DNA from: Pyruvatibacter mobilis
GTDB taxonomy: Bacteria; Pseudomonadota; Alphaproteobacteria; CGMCC-115125
Reading direction: 5' to 3'
NCBI RefSeq assembly: GCF_012848855.1
Contig: NZ_CP051630.1
Span: 2,149,501-2,213,500, forward strand
Length of the DNA: 64,000 bases
Shown: piece after piece, positions 17,541 through 26,121 of the stretch
How the letters are laid out: every line of letters starts with the position of its first letter
How positions within the stretch are numbered: position 1 is the first letter of the stretch
The notes under the pieces: generated by a model
What the model saw: the letters and a program-made list of their open reading frames with translations, nothing else
Databases searched by the model: none
What the model was told of the DNA's origin: nothing
Made by a program: the position numbers and the translations under genes

Positions 17541-17629
17541 GACCCGCTACACGCGCCTGACGCAACGGGCCTCCCGCAAGGCCCATCCACACCGATACAT
17601 TTCACCGATCAAGGACCGGAGACATCCAG

Positions 17630-18343
17630 ATGGCTGACCGCACTTTTTCTTCCAACCCCGGTAGCACCGATGGCGTTACCCGCCGCACGCTGGGCCGCGG
17701 CGCGGCCATGACGGCGGCCGCCATTGCCATGCTCGGCCTGGCTGCCTGTGGTGACGGGGCCGACGGCTCGTCGGCGGATGCAGGCTCGGGCGCCGGCAGC
17801 AACCCAGCGATGGCATATGAAAATCCGCTTGGGGACATCACCCTGGGCGACCCAGATGCGCCGGTGGTGCTGGTGGAATATGCCTCCTACACCTGCGGCC
17901 ATTGCGCGGCCTTCCATAATGAAAACCTGGAGCCGCTGAAGGAAAACTACATCGAGACCGGCAAGGTCTATTACGTGTTCCGCGAATACCCGCTGGACCC
18001 GGTGGCCACCGCCGCCTCCATGCTCACCCGCTGCGTGTCGCCCGAAAAGCACCTCGAATTCTCCGACGTGCTGTTCAAGCGTCAGCCGCAATGGGCCTTC
18101 GTGCAGGACCCGCGCGCAGCGCTTGAAGGCATTGCCCGCCAGGGCGGCATCTCCAAGGCCCAGTTCGAGGCCTGCCTGACCGATCAGGAGGTTCTCGACG
18201 GCCTGCGCGACATGCAGAGCTATGCTGCTGAAACCCTGGAAGTGCAGGCAACGCCTACGATTTTCGTGAATGGCGAGAAGATCAACGGCAACCTGCCCTG
18301 GCCGCAGCTGGAAGAGATCATCACAAACCAGTTGCCGGGCTAA
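17630..18343 (+). CDS. DsbA-family thiol-disulfide lipoprotein
   Basis: A 237-residue periplasmic thioredoxin-fold protein. The active site is CGHC in ASYTCGHCAAFHNE near residue 88, and the cis-proline loop is VQATPTIFVNGEKI. The N-terminus has a twin-arginine stretch (VTRRTLGRGAAM), a hydrophobic segment and lipobox LAAC. It therefore looks like a lipoprotein, possibly exported by the Tat route. A low-complexity Gly/Ser/Ala linker follows. Its position directly before smc is conserved in alphaproteobacteria, although a functional link to SMC is not known. Whether it oxidises or isomerises cannot be told from sequence. Confidence 0.88.
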   Translation: MADRTFSSNPGSTDGVTRRTLGRGAAMTAAAIAMLGLAACGDGADGSSADAGSGAGSNPAMAYENPLGDITLGDPDAPVVLVEYASYTCGHCAAFHNENLEPLKENYIETGKVYYVFREYPLDPVATAASMLTRCVSPEKHLEFSDVLFKRQPQWAFVQDPRAALEGIARQGGISKAQFEACLTDQEVLDGLRDMQSYAAETLEVQATPTIFVNGEKINGNLPWPQLEEIITNQLPG

Positions 18344-18366
18344 GCCGAATCGGCGGATCAAAAGGG

Positions 18367-18381
18367 TTAGCAAACCTTTAA
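18367..18381 (+). promoter_or_regulatory. Near-consensus CtrA site upstream of smc
   Basis: TTAG-CAAACCT-TTAA matches the CtrA consensus TTAA-N7-TTAA at seven of eight fixed positions. It lies 112 bases before the smc start, in the gap after the DsbA-type gene. Function is inferred only. Confidence 0.35.
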
Positions 18382-18492
18382 CGAGCGGCCATGTTCGCTC
18401 TCAGCGACCGTCCCGGCCGGGACGGTTGCCCCCGCCGGGGGCTGGCCTGGGAGATCATGGGTGCCCATTCGGGGACATTCCGGCCTGCCGGA

Positions 18493-21400
18493 ATGACTGA
18501 CGCCTTGAAACTGAACCGCCTCCGCCTGACCGGCTTCAAGTCCTTCGTCGAACCCACCGAACTCGTGATCGAGAGCGGGCTGACAGGCGTGGTCGGGCCC
18601 AATGGCTGCGGCAAGTCCAACCTGCTGGAAGCGCTGCGCTGGGTGATGGGCGAAAGCTCCTACAAGTCCATGCGCGCCTCCGGCATGGACGATGTCATCT
18701 TCTCCGGCACGTCCGGCCGCCCGGCCCGCAATATGGCCGAAGTGGTGCTGGCAATCGACAATGCCGGCCGTACCGCGCCTGCCGCCTACAATGATGAAGA
18801 CGTGATCGAGGTGTCGCGCCGCATCGAGCGTGAGATGGGGTCTGCCTATCGCATCAATGGCTCCGATGCCCGCGCGCGTGACGTGCAGACCTTCTTTGCC
18901 GATGCCTCCACCGGTGCCCATTCGCCTGCCCTCGTGCAGCAGGGGCAGATCGGCCGCATCATCTCCGCCAAGCCCACCCAGCGCCGCCAGATCCTGGAAG
19001 AGGCCGCGGGCATTTCCGGCCTGCATGCGCGCCGCCACGAGGCGGAGCTGCGCCTGCGCCAGGCGGAGACCAATCTCGAGCGCCTTGACGATGTGATGGG
19101 CCAGATCGAGACCCAGCTTCAGAGCCTCAAGCGTCAGGCCCGCCAGGCCACCCGCTTCCGCAATGTGTCACGCGACATCCGCCGGGCTGAAGCCATGGCG
19201 CTCTATCTGCGGCACAAGGTGGCTGCGGATGTGGAGCAGACCCACGTCATCGGCCTGCAGGAAGCGGACCGCGCGGTCGCGGCGGCCACCGAGGAGACAG
19301 CCCGCACCTCACGTGTGCAGTTTGAAGCCGGTGAAAAGCTGCCGGAGTTGCGCGAGACCGAGGCCCGCGCAGCGGCCGCCTTCCATCGCCTGACGGTGGA
19401 GCGCGATACCATTGCCAATGAAGCCCGGCAGGCAGAGCAGGCGCTGGAGCGTCTGTCCAACCTGCTGCGGCAGATCGAGGCTGACCTAGAGCGCGAGCGC
19501 GACGGCATCAAGGACACGTCTGAAAGCCTTGAAGCCCTCACCGCCGAAGAAGCTGAATTGCGCCAGGCGGATGAAGGCTCCGACGAAGCACGCGAGCGCG
19601 CCCAGGCTGAAGTCACCCGTCTCACCGAGGCGCTGGCTGAGAAGGAAGCCGGGGTCGAGGAACTGTCGCGCGAGCTGGCCGACCTTTCAGCACGCCGTCA
19701 GGCCCTGATGCGCCGGGTGAACGAGAACAAGGCCCGCTACGAAAAGCTGGTGACCACCCGCACGCGGCTTGCCAATGAGCGCGAGGAAATTGCCCGCTCA
19801 GATGATGTGCAGGCTGCCATGGCCGGCCGCCGCGCGGCCGTTGACCGTGCGCGTGAGGCCGTGCGCGCGGCGGAAGCCGCAGCCCAGGATGCCGAGCGCG
19901 CCCGGACGGATGCAGCCACCGCTGAAGAGCAGGCCCGCCCGCCGCTGTCGGCCGCTCAGCAGAAGCAGAGCAAGATGGAGGCCGAAGCCTCCGCGCTTGC
20001 TGATCTGCTGCGCGTCGCTGACGGTGATCTGTGGCCGCCGCTGATCGACAGCGTGTCCGTGCGTCCGGGCTTCGAGGCAGCCCTCGGGGCCGCGCTGGGC
20101 GAAGACATTGAGCAGCCCGCTGACGAGGCCTCGCCGGTTCACTGGCACACCCTGCCCGCTATCGATCAGCCCAGGCCGCTGCCGGAAGGGGCCGAGCCGC
20201 TGTCCACCTATGTGGATGGTCCGGCGGCCCTGCAGCGCAGGCTCTCCCATGTGGGGCTGGTGGACAAGGCCATTGGCCGCAGCCTGCAGGCGCAGCTGCA
20301 GCCGGGTCAGCGCCTTGTCTCCAAGGAAGGGGACATGTGGCGCTGGGACGGGTTCACCGCCGCAGCCGAAGCGCCCACGGCGGCCGCCCAGCGGCTGGCA
20401 CAGCGCAACCGTCTTGCCGAACTCGATGCAGAGCTTGAGACCGCACGCGCGGAGACCAAGCGCCTGCAGGACGCACACGAGGCTACCCGTCAGGCCGTGA
20501 AGGATGCGCAGTCGCGGGAGAACGCCGTTCGCACCGAGTGGAAGTCCGCCCAGGGATCGCTGACCGCCGCGCAGGATGCCCTGGCGGCTGCCGAAAAGGC
20601 CGCCTCCGCCCAGATCACCCGCCTGGCAGCGGTCGACGAGGGTCTGGCGCGCACGGCGGAAGACATCGAGGAAGCCCGCCAGGCGCTTGATGCAGTCAAC
20701 AAGGAAGCCGAGGACCTGCCCGAGGAAGGGGCAAAGCGCGAGGCGTTTGAAGCCATGCGCGCCGAGGTGCAGCAGCTGCGTCAGGATGCGTCCCATGCAC
20801 GCGCCGCGTTTGACGGGCTGGCCCGCGAAGTGCAGCAGCGCAAGCAGCGTCTTGGCGCCATCGCCCAGGAGCGCACGCGCTGGCAGGGCCGCCTTGAAAC
20901 AGCGAACAAGCAGATCGAGACGCTGGAAGAACGCCTGGCGTCGACCCGCGCGGAGCGTGAAGCCCTTGAGGGCGTGCCCGCGCAGGTGGAAGAAAAAGCC
21001 AAGGCGCTGATGGACAAGCTGTCCGAGGCGGAAACCACCCGCAAGGAAGCCGCCGACGCGCTGGCAACCGCCGAGAATGAGCTGCGCGCGGCGGACACCG
21101 CCAACAAGGAAGCCAACGACGCCCTGGCCAAGGCGCGCGAGACCCGGGCGCGCATCGACGCCATGCTGGAAGGCGCGCGCAACCAGGTGGCGGAAGCCGC
21201 CCGGCAGATCCAGGAAGCCTTCGAATGCGCCCCGGCACAGGTGCTGGCCGCCGGTGAGATCAGCGCCGACGAGGAACTGCCGCCGCTTGAGGACGTGGAG
21301 CGCAAGCTTGAACGCTACAAGCGCGAGCGCGAGAACATGGGCGCGGTCAATCTGCGTGCCGAGGAAGAAAGCCGCGAGGCAGAAGAGCAGCTTGAGTCCA

Positions 21401-21963
21401 TGCAGAATGAGCGTGGCGATCTCGAGCAGGCCATTGCCAAGCTGCGCCAGGGCATCGGCAGCCTCAACAAGGAAGGCCGCCAGCGCCTGCTGGATGCCTT
21501 CGGCACGGTGAACGACAATTTCAGCCGCCTGTTCACCCGCCTGTTCGGCGGCGGCACCGCGCATCTGGAACTCGTGGAATCAGATGATCCGCTGGAAGCA
21601 GGGCTCGAGATCTTCGCCCGCCCGCCGGGCAAGCGTCTTACCACCCTGTCGCTGCTGTCCGGTGGCGAGCAGGCGCTGACGGCCATGTCGCTGGTGTTTG
21701 CGGTGTTCCTGACCAACCCGTCGCCGATCTGTGTGCTCGACGAGGTGGACGCCCCGCTCGATGACGCCAATGTGGAGCGCTTCTGCAAGCTGCTCGAGGA
21801 CATGCGCACCGAGACTGAAACCCGCTTCCTGGTGATCACCCACCATCCGCTGACCATGGCCAACATGGACCGGCTGTTCGGGGTCACCATGGCGGAGCCG
21901 GGCGTCAGTCAGCTTGTGTCGGTCGACCTTGCAGGCGCTGAAGCTATCCGCGAAGCCGGCTAG
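18493..21963 (+). CDS. smc: Chromosome segregation ATPase SMC
   Basis: SMC forms the condensin-like complex with ScpA and ScpB that organises and segregates the chromosome. The 1156 residues have an N-terminal Walker A at GPNGCGKSN (35-43) in the context KLNRLRLTGFKSFVEPT. Two long coiled coils, rich in Glu/Ala/Arg, flank a hinge around residues 530-640. The C-terminal ABC signature LSGGEQ is at 1055-1060, with Walker B ICVLDEVDAPLDD. The ATG at 18493 starts exactly at the family N-terminus; the frame is open 34 codons further upstream. scpA and scpB are not in the window. Confidence 0.96.
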   Translation: MTDALKLNRLRLTGFKSFVEPTELVIESGLTGVVGPNGCGKSNLLEALRWVMGESSYKSMRASGMDDVIFSGTSGRPARNMAEVVLAIDNAGRTAPAAYNDEDVIEVSRRIEREMGSAYRINGSDARARDVQTFFADASTGAHSPALVQQGQIGRIISAKPTQRRQILEEAAGISGLHARRHEAELRLRQAETNLERLDDVMGQIETQLQSLKRQARQATRFRNVSRDIRRAEAMALYLRHKVAADVEQTHVIGLQEADRAVAAATEETARTSRVQFEAGEKLPELRETEARAAAAFHRLTVERDTIANEARQAEQALERLSNLLRQIEADLERERDGIKDTSESLEALTAEEAELRQADEGSDEARERAQAEVTRLTEALAEKEAGVEELSRELADLSARRQALMRRVNENKARYEKLVTTRTRLANEREEIARSDDVQAAMAGRRAAVDRAREAVRAAEAAAQDAERARTDAATAEEQARPPLSAAQQKQSKMEAEASALADLLRVADGDLWPPLIDSVSVRPGFEAALGAALGEDIEQPADEASPVHWHTLPAIDQPRPLPEGAEPLSTYVDGPAALQRRLSHVGLVDKAIGRSLQAQLQPGQRLVSKEGDMWRWDGFTAAAEAPTAAAQRLAQRNRLAELDAELETARAETKRLQDAHEATRQAVKDAQSRENAVRTEWKSAQGSLTAAQDALAAAEKAASAQITRLAAVDEGLARTAEDIEEARQALDAVNKEAEDLPEEGAKREAFEAMRAEVQQLRQDASHARAAFDGLAREVQQRKQRLGAIAQERTRWQGRLETANKQIETLEERLASTRAEREALEGVPAQVEEKAKALMDKLSEAETTRKEAADALATAENELRAADTANKEANDALAKARETRARIDAMLEGARNQVAEAARQIQEAFECAPAQVLAAGEISADEELPPLEDVERKLERYKRERENMGAVNLRAEEESREAEEQLESMQNERGDLEQAIAKLRQGIGSLNKEGRQRLLDAFGTVNDNFSRLFTRLFGGGTAHLELVESDDPLEAGLEIFARPPGKRLTTLSLLSGGEQALTAMSLVFAVFLTNPSPICVLDEVDAPLDDANVERFCKLLEDMRTETETRFLVITHHPLTMANMDRLFGVTMAEPGVSQLVSVDLAGAEAIREAG

Positions 21964-22038
21964 ACTGGGGTTGTCTGGGGCAAGGCTGGACGAAGCAGAC
22001 CAAAGACTGTCACGCTTCCCGGATCAAGGGAGGCAATC

Positions 22039-22371
22039 ATGGTGGCAGAGAAGAAGTCTGACGACATCTATGTGGAGTTGCCCGACGGTCTCAACCGGGC
22101 TCAGGTCATGGCCGCGGTTGAGCGTGCGGCCGCATCGGTGGGGATCTACATCTCCCATATCGGTGGATACTCCCGGAAAAAGTACCCCGGCTCGGTGCAT
22201 TGGCACTTCAAACGCACACCCAAGGAACGCGGGCTGATTGATGCAACCTACTGGGATGTGAAGCAGCTGTTCTGGCTGATGATCCGTCACCGCGAGCCGC
22301 AATGGGTCCACAGCATGGCCCCGCGCCTGCGACGGGCATTGGCAAAGGAATTTGCAGCACCGGTCGGCTGA
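22039..22371 (+). CDS. Hypothetical protein, unrecognised
   Basis: A 110-residue basic soluble protein with no family that I recognise. It has no signal peptide or membrane segment. The centre is rich in aromatic and basic residues (GGYSRKKYPGSVHWHFKRT), and the C-terminus is a predicted amphipathic helix (RLRRALAKEF). A strong ribosome site, GGGAGG, lies seven bases before the ATG, so it is likely expressed. It follows smc on the same strand after 75 bases and is followed by an SRPBCC-type gene. Confidence 0.75.
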   Translation: MVAEKKSDDIYVELPDGLNRAQVMAAVERAAASVGIYISHIGGYSRKKYPGSVHWHFKRTPKERGLIDATYWDVKQLFWLMIRHREPQWVHSMAPRLRRALAKEFAAPVG

Positions 22372-22410
22372 GTGTTGCTCCGTCCATCCCCCGCAATGAA
22401 TTGGGAAACA

Positions 22411-22851
22411 ATGCCAAGTCTCAACCTGTCCTCGGTCATCGCCTGCCCGCCGCGCCGTGTCTTCACGACGGTGGCGCATCTGGGCGAGTTCGCTGCTGCC
22501 GTCCCCAGCATTACCCGCGCCTCCTGCCTCGGCACCACGGAGGAAGGCGTCGGCGCGCGCTGGGAAGTCTTTCGCGAAATCAGCGGTGTCGAGCGTTCGA
22601 CGGTGTTCGAGGTTGTGGAATACGAGCCGGACAGCTGGGTGCGTATTGTCTCCGAGGCGGGCGGCGCCACCTGGGACGCGGGCTTCGAGGTGACGCCTGA
22701 CGGTCGCAGGACGGCCCTTGCCCTGTCGCTGGAGGCACGGGCGAAGGGCATCGCGGCCCGCATGAGCCTGCCGGTGATCCTCGGCGCTGCAAAGGGTGCC
22801 TTCGCCAAGGACCTGGACGCGGTGAAAAGGCACTGCGAGAGCGCCAAATAG
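22411..22851 (+). CDS. SRPBCC (polyketide cyclase / START-like) family protein
   Basis: A 146-residue helix-grip protein. The N-terminus LNLSSVIACPPRRVFTTVA followed by AAAVPSIT and the alternating strands up to WDAGFEVTPDG is the usual SRPBCC pattern. The long C-terminal helix (GAFAKDLDAVKRHCESA) closes the cavity. These proteins bind small hydrophobic ligands; the ligand here is unknown. The ATG at 22411 is chosen, with ATG 22396 as an alternative. No operon partner other than the upstream hypothetical gene is apparent. Confidence 0.78.
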   Translation: MPSLNLSSVIACPPRRVFTTVAHLGEFAAAVPSITRASCLGTTEEGVGARWEVFREISGVERSTVFEVVEYEPDSWVRIVSEAGGATWDAGFEVTPDGRRTALALSLEARAKGIAARMSLPVILGAAKGAFAKDLDAVKRHCESAK

Positions 22852-23276
22852 GGCTTTCAGGCCAGTATTTTCAACATTTTGCGGGGGCAGAATCCCTTTC
22901 CTGCCGCAATGCAGCAGCCGCGTGCTGAGATGCCGCCTGCGACTCTTTGGCCACCCGCTTTTTTTGCAATGAAATCAATCGGTTAAATGCTCCCCAGCCT
23001 TGCTTGACAGGGGGTTGGGGCGAAACTATGGTGCGCGCGACTTCAAGCCCGGCTGTGGCGTCTTTCGCAGTTTGTGGCGGGAAATCCCTTTAACGCTCAT
23101 CCGAGTGGTTCGTTCGGGCGCCCGCGCCCTTAGACGGCAAGGCAGGTCATCAAGGCAGTTTGCAAGGTTTTTCAGCAGCTTACGGCGTTTGCGCTCTGAG
23201 CCGCTCACTGACCTTGCCGGGAATTGCCGGGCATGTGTGAACACCTCACCTTGCCGGAGACAGACAGGCCAAAGCC
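22852..23276. other. Intergenic region holding the atp promoter and a long leader
   Basis: No gene is seen in these 425 bases. A sigma-70-like promoter is at 23004-23032, giving a 5' leader of about 240 bases before atpI. The leader contains short GC-rich inverted segments but no motif that I can assign to a known RNA family. Confidence 0.55.
23004..23032 (+). promoter_or_regulatory. Predicted promoter of the atpIBEF'F operon
   Basis: A perfect -35 TTGACA (23004-23009) and TATGGT (23027-23032) are 17 bases apart. It is the best promoter match in the gap before atpI. Confidence 0.6.
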
Positions 23277-23573
23277 ATGACCGAGCCAGACAAGAGCCGT
23301 GAGGATTTCGACCGCCGCCTGACGCAAGCGCGCAACCGACGGGCAGACGGGGGCCAGACGAACCGGCAAACGGCTTTCGGCCAGGCATTCCGCCTCTCGA
23401 GCGAGATGGTTGCGGGTGTGCTGGTCGGCGGGTTCATCGGCTGGACACTGGATAAATGGCTGGGGACGACGCCCTGGCTCCTGCTGGTGTTCTTCTTCCT
23501 CGGCGTCGCTGCCGGCATCCTCAATGCGGTGCGCGCAGCCCGGGAGATGAACGCTGGCGCAGACGAGACTTAG
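23277..23573 (+). CDS. atpI: F0F1 ATP synthase subunit I (AtpI)
   Basis: A 98-residue membrane protein. The N-terminal half is polar and basic. Two membrane helices follow (EMVAGVLVGGFIGWTLDKWL and PWLLLVFFFLGVAAGILNAV), as in the AtpI/Mg-transport-related family, which helps c-ring assembly. It heads the F0 cluster with atpB, atpE, atpF' and atpF following on the same strand. A duplicated hairpin separates it from atpB, which may set different expression levels for this sub-stoichiometric protein. Confidence 0.92.
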   Translation: MTEPDKSREDFDRRLTQARNRRADGGQTNRQTAFGQAFRLSSEMVAGVLVGGFIGWTLDKWLGTTPWLLLVFFFLGVAAGILNAVRAAREMNAGADET

Positions 23574-23600
23574 CTCGCCGATAGCGGGCCGTGATTTGAA

Positions 23601-23653
23601 CCCGCCCCAGGGCGGCAATGTGTTGACCCGCCCCGAGGGCGGCAAAGTGGTGG
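23601..23653 (+). repeat. Tandem duplicated hairpin between atpI and atpB
   Basis: Two near-identical 26-27 base units lie side by side. The first is CCCGCCCCAGGGCGG plus CAATGTGTTGA; the second is CCCGCCCCGAGGGCGG plus CAAAGTGGTGG. Each can form a CCGCCC/GGGCGG stem, the second one 13 bases before the atpB start. Confidence 0.75.
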
Positions 23654-23665
23654 TAAGAGGCGAAA

Positions 23666-24421
23666 ATGGCTGCTCCAGCTGAACCGGGTGCATTTCCTGT
23701 AGATCCGATGCATCAGTACGAGATCGTGCGTCTGCTGCCGATCGAGCTGGCCGGCTTCGATGCCTCCTTCACCAACTCCGCCATGTGGATGGTCGCCTCC
23801 GTTGCCGCCATCTCGATCTTCATGATCTTCTCTGTCTCCTCCCGCGCGCTGGTTCCCGGCCGCTGGCAGTCGATGGCGGAACTCTCCTACGAATTCGTGG
23901 CCAACATGCTGCGCCAGAACACCGGCTCCGAAGGCCAGCCCTTCTTCCCGTTCGTGTTCTCGCTGTTCATGTTCATCCTGTTCGCCAACATGTTTGGCCT
24001 GCTGCCCTATTCCTTCACCGTCACCAGCCACATCGCCATCACCTTCGCGATTGCGCTGTTCGTGATCGTGGGCATCACCCTGATCGGCCTGTTCAAGCAC
24101 GGTCTTGGCTGGTTCAAGCTGTTCGTGCCGTCCGGCGTGCCGGTCGTGCTGCTGCCGCTGATCTCGGTGATCGAACTGATTTCCTACCTGACCCGTCCGC
24201 TGAGCCTTTCGGTACGTCTGTTCGCCAACATGCTGGCGGGCCACACCATGCTGAAGGTGTTCGCCGGGTTTGCGATCATGCTGGGCTGGGCGGGCGTTGC
24301 CCCCTGGGCCTTCATGGTGGCGTTCACGGGCCTTGAGGTGCTTGTCGCCTTCCTGCAGGCCTATGTGTTCGCCATTCTCACCTGCATCTATCTCAACGAC
24401 GCGCTGCACGTTCACCACTAA
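23666..24421 (+). CDS. atpB: F0F1 ATP synthase subunit a
   Basis: Subunit a provides the proton half-channels at the c-ring. The 251 residues contain five or six hydrophobic helices. The essential arginine lies in LTRPLSLSVRLFANMLAGH, and the last helix carries the QAYVFAILTCIYLND segment. An N-terminal HQYEIVRLLP is typical of alphaproteobacterial subunit a. The ribosome site AAGAGG precedes the ATG. The downstream gap to atpE is 113 bases. Confidence 0.96.
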   Translation: MAAPAEPGAFPVDPMHQYEIVRLLPIELAGFDASFTNSAMWMVASVAAISIFMIFSVSSRALVPGRWQSMAELSYEFVANMLRQNTGSEGQPFFPFVFSLFMFILFANMFGLLPYSFTVTSHIAITFAIALFVIVGITLIGLFKHGLGWFKLFVPSGVPVVLLPLISVIELISYLTRPLSLSVRLFANMLAGHTMLKVFAGFAIMLGWAGVAPWAFMVAFTGLEVLVAFLQAYVFAILTCIYLNDALHVHH

Positions 24422-24534
24422 GAGGCAACTCTGACGGGCCGTCCGGGCTCGCGTCATTCACTTCGACTTCGACCTTCCGGGATCCGCCATCTCCAGTTTT
24501 GCGGCGGGGACCACAACTCTCAAGGAGACTTCAA

Positions 24535-24762
24535 ATGGAAGCGGAAGCTGCAAAGTACGTCGGTGCCGGTATTGCCTGCATCGCCCTTGCTGGTGCCGGC
24601 CTTGGTATCGGTAACATCTTCGGTAACTACCTCGCCGGCGCCCTGCGCAACCCGGCCGCCGCTCAGGGCCAGTTCCCGAACCTGCTGCTCGGCTTCGCCC
24701 TGGCGGAAGCCACCGGCCTGTTCGGCCTCGTGGTCGCCATGATGCTGCTCTTCGTGGTCTGA
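24535..24762 (+). CDS. atpE: F0F1 ATP synthase subunit c
   Basis: The 75-residue c subunit forms the rotating ring. It has two hydrophobic helices joined by the polar loop RNPAAAQGQ. The proton-binding glutamate lies in the second helix (FALAEATGLFGL). The helix-1 glycine motif AGAGLGIG is present, and no Na+-type ligand pattern is evident, so it is a proton enzyme by inference. The start at 24535 is fixed by AAGGAG seven bases upstream; the frame is open 12 codons further. Confidence 0.96.
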   Translation: MEAEAAKYVGAGIACIALAGAGLGIGNIFGNYLAGALRNPAAAQGQFPNLLLGFALAEATGLFGLVVAMMLLFVV

Positions 24763-24828
24763 GTTCGCTTTTCACCAAAGCGTCTTTCAAGACTTTAGAA
24801 GACCAGTAGACGGAAAGGGTCAAAGAGC

Positions 24829-25458
24829 ATGGCGGACACGTCCATGACCGAAAACCAGTACGAAACCATCGTCGTTGCCCAGGCGGGCACCGGCGAGGGC
24901 GCCGTGCTGGCGATCGGTGAACAGGCGGAAGCCCAGCTGGGGATTGCGCAGGAAGACGAAGCGCATTCCGGCGGCATGCCGCAGCTCGACTTTTCCACCT
25001 ACGCTCCGCAGCTGATCTGGCTGGCGCTTACTTTCGGCGTTCTCTATCTCCTGATGTCACGCGTGGCCCTGCCCCGCGTGGCTCAGGCGCTGGAGGCCCG
25101 CCGTGACCGTATCGCCAACGATCTCGATCAGGCCGCTCAGCTCAAGGCGGAGACCGACGCAGCCATTGAGGGCTATGAAACGGCACTGGCGGAAGCCCGC
25201 GCCAAGGCCCATCAGATTGCGTCTGAAACCCGCGAAGAGCTGGCGCGTGAAACCGACGCGCTGCGCGAGAAGCTGGAAGCCGAGCTGGACCAGAGGCTGG
25301 AAGCAGCCGAGGCCCGGATCAAGCAGACCAAGACGGAAGCCATGAGCAATGTGCGCGGCATCGCCTCTGATGTCGCCACGGCTGTCGTGGCCCAGCTTGG
25401 GGTTTCCGGCGTTGATGCCGCAAAGATCGCTTCTGCGGTCGATGCGGAACTGAACTAA
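24829..25458 (+). CDS. atpF': F0F1 ATP synthase subunit b'
   Basis: This is the first of two b-type stator genes, as expected for alphaproteobacteria and photosynthetic bacteria. The 209 residues have about 55 polar acidic N-terminal residues. One membrane helix (LIWLALTFGVLYLLMSRVAL) and a long charged coiled coil follow. It is longer at the N-terminus than usual b' chains (160-190). It partners the b chain encoded 12 bases downstream to form the peripheral stalk. Confidence 0.92.
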   Translation: MADTSMTENQYETIVVAQAGTGEGAVLAIGEQAEAQLGIAQEDEAHSGGMPQLDFSTYAPQLIWLALTFGVLYLLMSRVALPRVAQALEARRDRIANDLDQAAQLKAETDAAIEGYETALAEARAKAHQIASETREELARETDALREKLEAELDQRLEAAEARIKQTKTEAMSNVRGIASDVATAVVAQLGVSGVDAAKIASAVDAELN

Positions 25459-25470
25459 GGAGAGCCAGTC

Positions 25471-25965
25471 ATGTTGTCACTGCTGTCAGACGGCACCTTC
25501 CTGACCGCCCTCTCCTTCGTGGCCTTTGTTGGCCTGCTTCTTTATTTCGGCGTGGCCGGCAAGGTCACTCAGGCCCTGGATGCCCGCGCCGATGCCATCA
25601 AGGCTGAGCTGGAAGAAGCCCGCAAGCTGCGTGAAGAAGCGCAGGCCCTGCTGGCCCAGTACCAGCGCAAGCAGCGCGACGCCGAGGAAGAGGCCCAGGA
25701 GATTGTCTCCCAGGCCCGTCACGAAGCCGAGCGCCTGGCTGCCGAAACCCGGCAGAAGCTTGATGAGCAGGTCGCCCGCCGCACTGCCCTGGCGGAACAG
25801 AAGATCGCCATGGCTGAAGCACAGGCCGCTAAGGAAGTCCGGGATGCAGCCACCGAGGTTGCCATCACCGCCGCTGCCAAGGTGCTGGCCGACACCAATG
25901 ACGCCTCCCGCCAGGACGCGCTCATTGATCAGAGCCTCGAGCAGGTTCGCCAGCGTCTGGTCTAA
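25471..25965 (+). CDS. atpF: F0F1 ATP synthase subunit b
   Basis: The second stator b subunit, 164 residues. A single N-terminal membrane helix (LTALSFVAFVGLLLYFGVAG) is followed by an Ala/Glu/Arg coiled coil, and the family's KLREEAQALLAQYQRK is near residue 50. The ribosome site AGGAGA precedes the ATG. It ends the F0 operon and is followed by a clear intrinsic terminator. The F1 genes (atpHAGDC) are not in this window, as is usual in alphaproteobacteria. Confidence 0.94.
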   Translation: MLSLLSDGTFLTALSFVAFVGLLLYFGVAGKVTQALDARADAIKAELEEARKLREEAQALLAQYQRKQRDAEEEAQEIVSQARHEAERLAAETRQKLDEQVARRTALAEQKIAMAEAQAAKEVRDAATEVAITAAAKVLADTNDASRQDALIDQSLEQVRQRLV

Positions 25966-25988
25966 GCCTCACGAGACACCACAACCTG

Positions 25989-26020
25989 AAAAAGCCCTGC
26001 CCTCGCGGCGGGGCTTTTTT
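25989..26020 (+). terminator. Rho-independent terminator of the atp operon
   Basis: The stem AAAAGCCCTGCC/GGCGGGGCTTTT with loop CTCGC is followed by a run of six T. It starts 24 bases past the atpF stop codon. Confidence 0.9.
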
Positions 26021-26072
26021 GTTGCCCGGATGTGGTGCCAGGTCTCACGAAGCGCATTGCCCGACTCATTAT

Positions 26073-26087
26073 GTTCCACTAATGTTC
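26073..26087 (+). promoter_or_regulatory. Predicted LexA operator (GTTC-N7-GTTC) of the GFA-family gene
   Basis: GTTC CACTAAT GTTC is an exact match to the alphaproteobacterial SOS box. TTGCCC (26057-26062) and TAATGT (26080-26085) with a 17-base spacer are a possible promoter whose -10 overlaps the operator. The gene start is 35 bases downstream. Confidence 0.65.
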
Positions 26088-26121
26088 TTTTCCTGATCGA
26101 GTTATGGGGAGAAGGCACAGG

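Noticed and set aside
23108-23115. GTTCGTTC before atpI as a LexA box
   Set aside because: The two GTTC units are adjacent, not separated by seven bases, so it does not fit the operator.
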